Shown here piece by piece: positions 1-3,984 of a stretch of 5,803 bases of DNA (position 1 is the stretch's first letter; every line of letters begins with the position of its first letter). The notes beneath the pieces were generated by a model that ran no database searches, had not been told where the DNA came from, and saw nothing but the letters and a program-made list of their open reading frames with translations. The position numbers and the translations under genes were made by a program. Source of the DNA: a bacterium (lineage in GTDB: Bacteria; Atribacterota; Phoenicimicrobiia; Phoenicimicrobiales; Phoenicimicrobiaceae); NCBI GenBank assembly GCA_018819665.1, contig JAHJOY010000143.1, positions 1 to 5,803 of the forward strand, read 5' to 3'.

Positions 1-16
1 ATCTCGGTCACTCCTT
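1..16 (-). promoter_or_regulatory. Possible ribosome binding site of a gene starting at or beyond the window edge
   Basis: Read on the minus strand, AAGGAG (positions 16-11) is followed by eight bases and then AT at the last two bases of the window. If the next base is G, this is a Shine-Dalgarno sequence with an ATG at ordinary spacing, so another minus-strand gene could begin exactly here. The start codon itself cannot be seen. Confidence 0.25.
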
Positions 17-52
17 ACATATATATTACTATAGTATATTGTATGTGTAAGG
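13..52. repeat. AT-rich imperfect palindrome
   Basis: The outer arms CCTTACATATA and TATGTGTAAGG (13-23 and 42-52) pair with one T-G wobble. The inner core TACTATAGTA (27-36) is a perfect palindrome set slightly off centre, so a folded form would need a small bulge. It lies between the broken hepT-like gene and a possible downstream ribosome binding site. It could be an operator or part of an intergenic hairpin; there is no U-tract that would make it a terminator. Confidence 0.35.
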
Positions 53-89
53 GATTAAAGTCATACAGTCATACGGATATGCCATTCAT

Positions 90-109
90 CCTGAAGGCAA
101 GCCCTCAGG
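90..109. repeat. Hairpin at the broken 3' end of the hepT-like gene
   Basis: CCTGAAGGC (90-98) and GCCCTCAGG (101-109) pair over nine positions with one A-C mismatch and an AA loop. On the plus strand it is followed by TTTT, which is terminator-like, but no plus-strand gene is visible. On the minus strand there is no U-tract. The stop codon of the truncated hepT-like frame (105-107) lies inside the right arm, so the new end of that gene is made of this sequence. Confidence 0.4.
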
Positions 110-347
110 TTTTCTGACGAAAATTTTTATAACTTTCTGGAACTCCAATATGTTCTTTGGCTATGATGTGATTAGAAATATCAATACAAGCCTCGACTGC
201 AACCATAAGATAATATTTAACACTTCCCAATGATTTCAAGTCTGCAACAAGTAATTCTTTCTCTTTTTGTCCATATTCCTTCAATACACTCAAGGACTTC
301 TCTATTTCTCCTATCAGAGACACAATTCTCTCTTTATCTACTCCCAT
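105..347 (-). pseudogene. HEPN-domain toxin (HepT/DUF86-like), C-terminally truncated
   Basis: The 80-residue product matches the N-terminal half of HepT-like HEPN proteins. It opens with a helix (KERIVSLIGEIEKSL), then the characteristic VKYYLMVAVEACIDISNHII stretch and GVPESY at about residue 70. After PESYKN the family similarity stops and five unrelated residues lead to a stop. Full-length relatives are about 140 residues and carry the R-X4-6-H RNase motif in the missing half. Residues of that motif are not visible in any minus frame of positions 1-104. The ATG at 347 overlaps the end of the upstream nucleotidyltransferase gene by 14 bases, the normal two-gene arrangement. In intact pairs the HEPN protein is an RNA-cleaving toxin silenced by AMPylation from its MNT partner. 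This copy should be inactive. The truncation is seen; the loss of activity is inferred. Confidence 0.75.
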
Positions 348-744
348 GCTTCATCTCCGCCACATGTTCTTGAATTTTGTCTTTAAAATCCCAATATTTT
401 TTCCAATGTATAGTTATAAAATTTGTTCTTATATTATCATCAATGTTCTTTATTAATATCCCCTTAGTGGCCCTATACAAAATAGGATCAGAGGCCAGAT
501 TTAACCTAATTACATCTACGGGAATTTTTATAATTTCTTCCAAATGATTTGACAATTCTATCTCGTAGAAAATTTTTTCTGTTGGAATAATATTTTTATC
601 CACATAAATTGCTATGTCCACATCATTAAAGGTTTCATCTTCTATGAAAGAGCCAAATATATAGGAAAATATTATCTCCTCTTGACTTTTAATAAAATTT
701 TCAATTTTATCTATTACTTCTTTTTTGTATGCTGATATTTCCAT
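334..744 (-). CDS. MNT-domain nucleotidyltransferase antitoxin (MntA-like)
   Basis: The 136-residue protein is a minimal nucleotidyltransferase of the Pol-beta superfamily. It has the GS motif at residues 31-32 (YIFGSF), the DxD metal pair at D41 and D43 (NDVDIAIYV), and a likely third carboxylate at D77 (PVDVIRL). MntA-type enzymes act as type VII antitoxins that transfer AMP groups from ATP to a tyrosine near the catalytic motif of the HEPN toxin. The gene is upstream of, and overlaps, the HEPN gene. The start at 744 has only a weak purine-rich leader (AAAGAGA). All active-site residues and the length look normal, so this gene appears intact although its partner has lost the half that contains the modified site. 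It may persist as an orphan antitoxin, or act on a HEPN toxin elsewhere. Family assignment is firm; substrate is inferred. Confidence 0.85.
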   Translation of the reverse strand: MEISAYKKEVIDKIENFIKSQEEIIFSYIFGSFIEDETFNDVDIAIYVDKNIIPTEKIFYEIELSNHLEEIIKIPVDVIRLNLASDPILYRATKGILIKNIDDNIRTNFITIHWKKYWDFKDKIQEHVAEMKHGSR

Positions 745-1059
745 TATTCTCTTTACGCCTTCTGTAATATTTTGTTCCTGATTTTTTACACATCTTTGCC
801 AGTATGTTAATCAGTTAATTACAAGATACATTAATCCAATTATAGGTTACTGGTTATTAACAATATTTTTAGTATGTTTGGTTGAGTAAATTATATTATA
901 TGAGTTTAAGAAATGCAAGAAATATAAGTTAGAATGTCAAGAGTTTCCCATTTCCATGGGAATGACATAGGGGGAAGTGAGAATGACCCCAGCAAAGTCA
1001 CAATAATTTGCCAATTTATCGATTTAACAATTAGTTCAAATACATTTTTATGTGAGGCA
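745..1059. other. Intergenic stretch between MNT gene and truncated parE-like gene
   Basis: No convincing gene is visible in these 315 bases on either strand. The part near 900 is very AT-rich. A minus-strand TATAAT (839-844) lies about 95 bases upstream of the MNT start, but the matching -35 region (AATATT, 862-867) is poor, so the MNT promoter is not settled. A 14-base sequence (808-821) recurs upstream of the 1457 antitoxin gene. A repeat-like hairpin occupies 932-988. I found no remnant of the missing ParE C-terminus in the three minus frames just below 1060. Confidence 0.5.
932..988. repeat. Short dispersed-repeat-like (REP/MITE-type) element with hairpin
   Basis: TTCCCAT (945-951) and ATGGGAA (956-962) form a perfect 7-bp stem around a TTCC loop. 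The stem is flanked by near copies of one octamer: GAATGTCA at 932, GAATGACA at 960 and GAATGACC at 981. The composition (GTCATTCCC next to a short palindrome, then a GGGGGAAGTGAGAATGAC tail) resembles the GTCATTCC-type intergenic repeats found dispersed in many bacterial genomes. It lies about 70 bases beyond the premature end of the parE-like gene. That it is a multicopy repeat is inferred; only one copy is in the window. Confidence 0.45.
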
Positions 1060-1284
1060 TTAAGTAATAAGGCGATATTCTCTAACAAAAAGTTCACGAA
1101 TATTCGGATTGCCAAGCTCAGGAACAATACGTCCTCTTTCAGAGAACTCATTGAGTGAATGGCTTGCATCTCGGATTTCCTGAACAAATGCTGACGCATA
1201 AAAAGCGGAATCTCGAGCAATATATTCAGCAAGTGCTTCAAGATCAGTAGCAGCTTCATAAGCCCAATTTACTTTTCGAGCCAT
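1060..1284 (-). pseudogene. ParE/RelE-superfamily toxin, C-terminally truncated
   Basis: The 74-residue product carries the N-terminal part of a ParE/RelE toxin: the two-helix hairpin (EAATDLEALAEYIARDSAFYASAFVQEI), the loop SERGRIVPELGNPNIRELFV and the strand REYRLI. In typical members of about 95-100 residues this strand is followed by further strands ending near an IHGRRD-like motif. Here the frame ends one residue after RLI. Neither of the other two minus frames resumes a ParE-like tail, so a deletion or replacement is more likely than one frameshift. The start at 1284 overlaps the antitoxin gene by 16 bases, and an AGAGG within that gene can serve as ribosome binding site. Intact relatives poison gyrase or cleave ribosome-bound mRNA; this copy probably does neither, though a partly folded form that still binds the antitoxin is possible. 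Confidence 0.75.
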
Positions 1285-1457
1285 TTTGCCATCATCCTCT
1301 CAACTTCTTTCTGGGTGTAAACACGCCCTTCGTCTGCATCCTTTAAACCACGCTCGATCTTTTGAAGAACGTAAAGATGATATTGAATATCCTCTAATGC
1401 GCAATCATCTGGTAAGCTTTCAAGAAGCTTACTAACCTCTTTTTTCGCTGTTTGCAT
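1269..1457 (-). CDS. Small antitoxin paired with the ParE/RelE-like toxin
   Basis: A 62-residue acidic protein precedes the parE-like gene and overlaps it by 16 bases. The start at 1457 is set by a strong AAAGGAGGA ribosome binding site (about 1465-1473). The sequence fits the small antitoxins that accompany ParE/RelE toxins: an N-terminal helix (EVSKLLESLPDD), a central DIQYHLYVLQKIERGLKDAD segment, and a C-terminal GRVYTQKEVERMMAKWLEK helix of the kind that wraps the toxin. I see no clear ribbon-helix-helix or AbrB fold, so the DNA-binding mode is unknown. It appears complete, unlike its partner. Expected role is neutralising the toxin by direct binding, and possibly autorepression. A possible promoter is TCGACA (1547-1552) and TATTAG (1523-1528) with an 18-bp spacer. 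Confidence 0.7.
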   Translation of the reverse strand: MQTAKKEVSKLLESLPDDCALEDIQYHLYVLQKIERGLKDADEGRVYTQKEVERMMAKWLEK

Positions 1458-1487
1458 TTTGTCTATCCTCCTTTCTTGATTATGAAC

Positions 1488-1508
1488 ACAGGGAACAGGG
1501 GACAGTTC
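1488..1508. repeat. Three-copy 7-nt tandem repeat in the antitoxin leader
   Basis: ACAGGGA, ACAGGGG and ACAGTTC follow one another without gaps. The whole is bounded by GAAC and GTTC, so GAACA and the final GTTC can also pair. It lies in the untranslated leader about 30 bases upstream of the 1457 start. It may be a small G-rich slippage repeat or a protein-binding site; three copies are too few to choose. Confidence 0.3.
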
Positions 1509-1522
1509 TCTATTTCACTAAT

Positions 1523-1552
1523 CTAATAATCAGTTAATTATTGAATTGTCGA
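1523..1552 (-). promoter_or_regulatory. Possible promoter of the parD-like/parE-like pair
   Basis: On the minus strand TCGACA (1552-1547) is five of six to the -35 consensus, and TATTAG (1528-1523) is four of six to the -10, with 18 bases between. The spacer holds TAATTAACTGATTA, also found upstream of the MNT gene. This is the best promoter candidate upstream of the 1457 start, but neither box is decisive. Confidence 0.35.
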
Positions 1553-1604
1553 AAAACCCTTATAATATAAGCTTTTTGAGCTTTATCTAATATAACAAAT
1601 TCAA

Positions 1605-1901
1605 TCACTTCAGTTTTTTGTACACCTGAGGATGAGAACCAATCATGGCAAGTATTAGGAGAGGCTTTTCAACTTTAAATATCAGAATCCAATCGCTTTT
1701 GATATGTATTGCCTCATATCCTTTCGATGTTCCAAGTAGAGGATGCTTTTTATAAATAGGATCAACTGGTTTCTCTTCTTGTAATGTAGTAATGATATGC
1801 TTTAATATTTCAAAATCTAATTGCGAGTATTTACCGCTTCTCCTATCCCTTTCAACATCTTTCTTGAACCTTTTCTCAACTTTTATCTTTAACAATGTCA
1901 A
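1605..1901 (-). CDS. yafQ: YafQ-family mRNA interferase toxin
   Basis: The 98-residue protein matches YafQ (RelE superfamily) end to end. The catalytic set known from E. coli YafQ is present: H53 in KKHPLLG, H66 and D70 in the AIHIKSDWIL stretch, H90 in IGSHPQVY, and Y94 where E. coli has F91. YafQ enters the ribosomal A site and cuts mRNA, mainly at AAA lysine codons, and is held inactive by DinJ. The frame starts with TTG at 1901, whose TTGA overlaps the antitoxin stop by four bases; this suggests translational coupling, since no strong Shine-Dalgarno precedes it. The downstream region (1560-1604) has only a weak 5-bp hairpin and no clear terminator. All key residues are in place, so I judge the toxin functional if expressed. 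Confidence 0.88.
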   Translation of the reverse strand: MTLLKIKVEKRFKKDVERDRRSGKYSQLDFEILKHIITTLQEEKPVDPIYKKHPLLGTSKGYEAIHIKSDWILIFKVEKPLLILAMIGSHPQVYKKLK

Positions 1902-2152
1902 ATCCCCAGTTTTTTAAAGAGTTCCTCTGCTGTATTGTAAATTTCTACGTCTTCATTATTCTCAATATTATGAATTCTCTCTATGAGTTTATCTGAAGGA
2001 ATTCCTACCTCAAATGGTATCCTCTTCTCTAATGCTACCTTTGCAAGAAACAAGTTCACTGCGTCTCCAAAGCTCAATCCTAATGCATCGAATACTTTCT
2101 CTGATTCTTTATAGAACCTATCTTCTACTCTTATACTTGTCTGTCTTCTCAT
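1898..2152 (-). CDS. dinJ: RelB/DinJ-family antitoxin
   Basis: The 84-residue protein has the RelB/DinJ layout. An N-terminal ribbon-helix-helix DNA-binding domain (QTSIRVEDRFYKESEKVF, then LGLSFGDAVNLFLAKVALEKRIPFEV) is followed by an acidic linker and the YNTAEELFKKLGI tail that contacts the toxin. The start at 2152 has a good GAGGTGAT ribosome binding site. It neutralises the YafQ toxin encoded immediately downstream, with a TTGA overlap. A strong promoter containing a 22-bp near-palindrome lies just upstream, which suits autorepression by the ribbon-helix-helix dimer or the toxin-antitoxin complex. No sign of damage. Whether the name should be dinJ or relB is conventional; the YafQ partner favours dinJ. 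Confidence 0.87.
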   Translation of the reverse strand: MRRQTSIRVEDRFYKESEKVFDALGLSFGDAVNLFLAKVALEKRIPFEVGIPSDKLIERIHNIENNEDVEIYNTAEELFKKLGI

Positions 2153-2169
2153 ATTATCACCTCAAATTA

Positions 2170-2198
2170 ATTATACTGCAATTGAAGTATAAAGTCAA
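2170..2198 (-). promoter_or_regulatory. Sigma-70 promoter with built-in operator for dinJ-yafQ
   Basis: On the minus strand, TTGACT (2198-2193) and TATAAT (2175-2170) are separated by exactly 17 bases. Positions 2171-2192 read TTATACTGCAATTGAAGTAT plus AA, a 22-bp palindrome with one mismatched pair (seven-base arms and a CAATTG centre). It fills the spacer and overlaps the -10 box, the expected place for an operator bound by the ribbon-helix-helix antitoxin. A perfect GATATATATC (2201-2210) lies just upstream of the -35. The boxes and palindrome are seen; repressor identity is inferred. Confidence 0.8.
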
Positions 2199-2210
2199 GA
2201 GATATATATC

Positions 2211-2277
2211 AAATTCAATCGACCAATCGGCCAGTCAATTCAGTCTTCCGGTTTACCGGTCTGCCAGTCGGCCAGTC
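2211..2277. repeat. Degenerate octanucleotide tandem array 1 (NNCCARTC)
   Basis: From 2213 eight units run on without gaps: attcaatc, gaccaatc, ggccagtc, aattcagtc (nine bases), ttccggtt, taccggtc, tgccagtc, ggccagtc. The last six bases keep a CCARTC core while the first two vary. It is locally more G+C-rich than its surroundings. The first 22 bases (2211-2232) match array 2 (5399-5420) at 20 positions. It sits between a decayed gene fragment and the dinJ promoter, ending about 13 bases before the -35 box on its upstream side. No fixed-length spacers, so it is not CRISPR. Confidence 0.75.
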
Positions 2278-2289
2278 AAGATAAAAATA

Positions 2290-2323
2290 AAATTAAAAAA
2301 CAATCGTTTGATCAAAAACAATT
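2290..2323 (-). terminator. Possible AU-rich terminator after regulator fragment 1
   Basis: On the minus strand AATTGTTT (2323-2316) and AAACGATT (2309-2302) form an 8-bp stem with one G-U pair around TTGATC. It is followed by GTTTTTTAATTTT. The U-tract is good but the stem is weak and G+C-poor, and its first bases overlap the end of the fragment's frame. Confidence 0.35.
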
Positions 2324-2602
2324 AATATTTATGGTCCTATCATAAAGAGGAATATTTATAATAATCTGGGATAAATCTGGGATAAATTTGGGATATTCAC
2401 CTCTTTTATTCAATAACTTTTTTCTAACCATGGTACTTAAATCAAGCCTTGCTGTTTCATCGGATATTTCTGGAAACATTTCTCTGTAACCTTTATTTGT
2501 AATTTTTCCAATTTTTTTAATGGATTCCATAGCTACAATTTGCCTCTTATTTAAATCTAAACCTTCTAAATATTGCTTGCCAAAGTAGATAAAGTTGGCA
2601 TA
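2312..2602 (-). pseudogene. Regulator fragment 1: C-terminal winged helix of an AlbA_2/HATPase_c_4-type protein
   Basis: The open frame runs from just after a stop at 2603-2605 to a stop at 2312. Its core (LEGLDLNKRQIVAMESIKKI, then GKITNKGYREMFPEISDETA and DLSTMVRKKLLNKRG) is the winged-helix domain found at the C-terminus of RecG-like transcriptional regulators with an AlbA_2 domain and a HATPase_c_4 domain. Those two N-terminal domains are absent, and family similarity already extends upstream of the only ATG (2530), so this is a remnant rather than a small gene. It is about half identical, over the helix-turn-helix core, to fragment 2 at 2684-3150, so the two are divergent relatives and not a recent duplication. 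The 3' end contains three 11-nt tandem repeats (2365-2397) that change the reading frame and tail. Confidence 0.6.
2365..2397. repeat. 11-nt tandem repeat, three copies
   Basis: TCTGGGATAAA occurs at 2365-2375 and 2376-2386, and a diverged third copy TTTGGGATATT at 2387-2397. It lies inside the C-terminal tail of regulator fragment 1, where it encodes the YPKFIPDLSQ region on the minus strand. Because 11 is not a multiple of three, each duplication shifts the frame. Confidence 0.8.
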
Positions 2603-2683
2603 TTATATGAATTCATAATAGGTACCTTTTGTCTCATCCTTTCTAATAATAATCTCCTTACGATGCGGAGAATCTCACCTGCT

Positions 2684-3150
2684 TTACTGTTTTATTTCGG
2701 AATTATTTCGGAATTGATAAAAAGTGTTTTTTGTTTTTCCTACTTTTACCAAAATCCCTTTCTTTACCATATCTCTTAAATCATTTAAGACAGTCCTGTC
2801 AGTAATCCCAGGGAAAAGTTTTCTATATTCATTGTTTGTAATTTTGTTCTTCTGGCTTATATATTCTATTGCTTTCTTTTGCCGTTCGTTTAATTCTAAC
2901 GACTCAAGATTTTCAGGTATCTGAAATTTCCTTAAAACTACAGCAAAACCACCGGTAACTTCTTTAAATATAGGTTCGGGTAAGCCCTCTTTTCTGCACC
3001 ATTTTATAATGTCATTCGTTCCAGATTCGTCCCAATCATACCAACATATAGTAAATGTTTTTACCTTTCCCTCTTTTTTTACCAATCCTTTTTTTTCTAA
3101 GGATTTAAAAATACGAAGTAGAGTGCTCTTCGAATGCTGGCTCAGGCTAC
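2684..3150 (-). pseudogene. Regulator fragment 2: chimeric winged-helix remnant of an AlbA_2/HATPase_c_4-type protein
   Basis: The frame is open from after a stop at 3182-3184, overlapping hicA, to a stop at 2684. No ATG or GTG is in frame; the first usual start is a TTG at 3085. From N to C: a winged-helix-like segment (SKSTLLRIFKSLEKKGLVKK, about 3135-3075), then GTNDIIKWCRKEGLPEPIF, which is the end of a HATPase_c_4 domain, a GGFAVVLRK strand, and a second winged helix (LNERQKKAIEYISQ, ITNNEYRKLFPGITDRTVLN, DLRDMVKKGILVKVGK). In complete family members AlbA_2 and ATPase domains precede the GTxxIIxWC motif; here about 300 residues are replaced by an unrelated-looking HTH segment. This looks like a deletion or recombination remnant. 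Its C-terminus carries an 11-bp tandem duplication. A short expressed HTH protein from the TTG cannot be excluded. Confidence 0.6.
2692..2713. repeat. 11-nt tandem duplication at the 3' end of regulator fragment 2
   Basis: TTATTTCGGAA occurs twice in direct succession (2692-2702 and 2703-2713). On the minus strand it encodes FRNNSEIK. Removing one copy would shift the frame, replace the end KQ-stop, and give a tail continuing FRNKTVKQVRFSAS to a stop, so the duplication sets the present C-terminus. Confidence 0.85.
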
Positions 3151-3152
3151 TT

Positions 3153-3371
3153 TTATTTTTTCTTGAGAAACTCTTCCACTGTTAATCCAGCCCTCCGAAT
3201 TAATCCACGCAATAATCCTGGCGCCAGCTCCCGATGATCTGGAATAGAAAGCGTTGGTCTTAATTCATGATATAAAATCATATGACTTCCAGTATGATGG
3301 TCTAATATGTAGTCAAACTTACCAAACATCTTAACAGCCTTCTTGCCAGATATATTAGATAGACGACCCAT
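3153..3371 (-). CDS. hicA: HicA-family mRNA interferase toxin
   Basis: The 72-residue protein is a full-length HicA with the double-stranded RNA-binding-like fold. It has an N-terminal helix (SGKKAVKMFGKFDYILDHH), the GSHMILYH strand with the catalytic histidine at residue 30, then the conserved LSIPDHRELAPGLLRGLIRRAGLTVEEFLKK end. HicA cleaves mRNA independently of the ribosome and is bound by HicB. The ATG at 3371 shares its first base with the hicB stop (TAATG), so translation is probably coupled; a GAGG lies upstream inside hicB. The order hicB-hicA is the reverse of the E. coli operon but is seen in other bacteria. All hallmark residues are present, so it should be active. The last codons run close to an overlapping open frame of a degraded regulator. 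Confidence 0.9.
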   Translation of the reverse strand: MGRLSNISGKKAVKMFGKFDYILDHHTGSHMILYHELRPTLSIPDHRELAPGLLRGLIRRAGLTVEEFLKKK

Positions 3372-3592
3372 TAAACTATAACCTCACCAACAAAAGCACT
3401 TTTCTCTTCCTTCGGTTCAAAACTACGACCATGCTTCTTTTGTACATAAAGATAACCTTTTATGGCATCTTTAATATTTTCGATAGCTTCATCCAAAGTC
3501 TTTCCTTGACTCATACATCCTGGAAGCTCAGGTACATCAGCTACATAACCTTTGTATTCTGGATCGTAGGTAAAAATAACCTGAAATCTCAT
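3371..3592 (-). CDS. hicB: HicB-family antitoxin
   Basis: I start the protein at the ATG at 3592, giving 73 residues, because GGAGGTG (3603-3597) precedes it by four bases and because MRFQVIFTYDPEYKGYVADV is the usual HicB beginning. A longer frame starting at 3622 would read through that ribosome binding site. The partial RNase H-like fold is clear: the YDPEYKGYVADVPELPGC strands followed by MSQGKTLDEAIENIKDAIKG. No separate ribbon-helix-helix or HTH tail follows, so DNA binding and autoregulation are not evident. It neutralises HicA, encoded immediately downstream with a one-base stop/start overlap. The gene looks intact. Confidence 0.9.
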   Translation of the reverse strand: MRFQVIFTYDPEYKGYVADVPELPGCMSQGKTLDEAIENIKDAIKGYLYVQKKHGRSFEPKEEKSAFVGEVIV

Positions 3593-3617
3593 AGCACACC
3601 TCCATAAAATTAAGAAA

Positions 3618-3667
3618 ATCATTATCTGTTTATCATTATTTTATCAGTTTTTTGGATAATTTGCTAA
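3618..3667 (-). promoter_or_regulatory. Possible hicBA promoter with direct repeats
   Basis: On the minus strand TTAGCA (3667-3662, four of six to consensus) and TAAAAT (3643-3638) are 18 bases apart; the -10 is preceded by TGA, an extended -10 feature. ATCATTAT occurs at 3618-3625 and again at 3632-3639, 14 bases apart, the second copy overlapping the -10. The repeats could be an operator. Both boxes are imperfect. Confidence 0.4.
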
Positions 3668-3781
3668 TAAATTAGAATAGTATCGAGTATATAGTTAGGA
3701 AGAAAAAGATGTGGGAAGGAATAGTATTTAGTCAGTTAGTATTTAGTGAAAATGGGATAAGATGTGAGCTATAGAATGTTA

Positions 3782-3832
3782 AAGGGTCGGATTTATCCGA
3801 CCCTTGTTTAGCGGGTTCGATGAATCGAACCC
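3782..3832. repeat. Twin perfect hairpins, REP/REPIN-like element
   Basis: Two perfect stems lie seven bases apart. Stem 1 is AAGGGTCGGA (3782-3791), loop TTTA, TCCGACCCTT (3796-3805), followed by TTGTTT on the plus strand. Stem 2 is GGGTTCGAT (3813-3821), loop GA, ATCGAACCC (3824-3832). On the minus strand the element begins GTAGGGG, a flank I associate with short palindromic intergenic repeats in several bacterial groups. It could also terminate the ATPase transcript, but the minus-strand tail after stem 1 is only TTTAACATT. Multicopy status is inferred. Confidence 0.6.
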
Positions 3833-3846
3833 CTACCTCACGCCCA

Positions 3847-3984
3847 CTATATTACATCTCGATTCTCACCTGCTGTAAATTTAGACATACTCGCTTGGGC
3901 GTCTTCCAACATTCTCAACCTTTTTACCCTTCTTAATTTAATTCCGAGCTCTGAAGTGATCGGTTCGAGTAGGTTGAAAGTCTC
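3847..3984 (-). other. Possible gene remnant in frame after the ATPase stop
   Basis: Directly after the TAA of the ATPase gene the same frame stays open for 45 codons to a TAG at 3847. It reads with balanced composition, including LLEPITSELGIKLRRVKR and LRMLEDAQASMSKFTAGENR. The ATPase already ends in the usual family tail (PVWKWLL), so this is not a normal part of it. I do not recognise the segment. An ATG (MLEDAQ) follows an AAAAGG, but the product would be only about 20 residues. It may be the tail of a lost gene or chance. Confidence 0.25.

Larger units (their letters stand above)
3623..3984. other. Intergenic stretch between the AAA ATPase and hicBA
   Basis: These 362 bases hold, from high to low coordinates: an unexplained in-frame extension of coding-like sequence after the ATPase stop (3847-3984); an inverted pair ACGCCCA (3840-3846) and TGGGCGT (3896-3902); the twin-hairpin element (3782-3832); an AT-rich segment (3670-3780) in which I see nothing specific apart from the repeated words TATTTAGT; and the possible hicBA promoter. 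No complete gene is visible. Confidence 0.5.

Noticed and set aside
906..1259. Minus-strand frame of 117 codons overlapping the parE-like gene
   Set aside because: Hydrophobic, low-quality translation in the alternative frame of a clear ParE N-terminus. I considered it as the frameshifted tail of ParE, but it does not resume the expected C-terminal motif.
1569..1583. Terminator after yafQ (AAGCT-TTTTG-AGCTT)
   Set aside because: Only a 5-bp stem, G+C-poor, without a U-tract directly behind it on the minus strand.
2014..2325. Plus-strand open frame of 103 codons
   Set aside because: It is the reverse complement of dinJ and its promoter plus the octanucleotide array; the serine- and proline-rich part is simply translated repeat. 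No ribosome binding site.
3371..3622. Longer hicB starting at 3622 (11 extra residues)
   Set aside because: The extension MIFLILWRCA is unlike HicB and contains the GGAGGTG ribosome binding site of the ATG at 3592.
3806..3836. tRNA gene or fragment (GGGTTCGA resembles a T-arm)
   Set aside because: The GGGTTCGAT/ATCGAACCC sequence is a perfect palindrome with a two-base loop, not a 7-base T-loop, and no acceptor, D or anticodon arm can be placed around it.
2671..3875. Shared 11-mer TCTCACCTGCT at about 2673 and 3865
   Set aside because: An 11-base match is expected by chance in a window of this size and the flanks do not agree.
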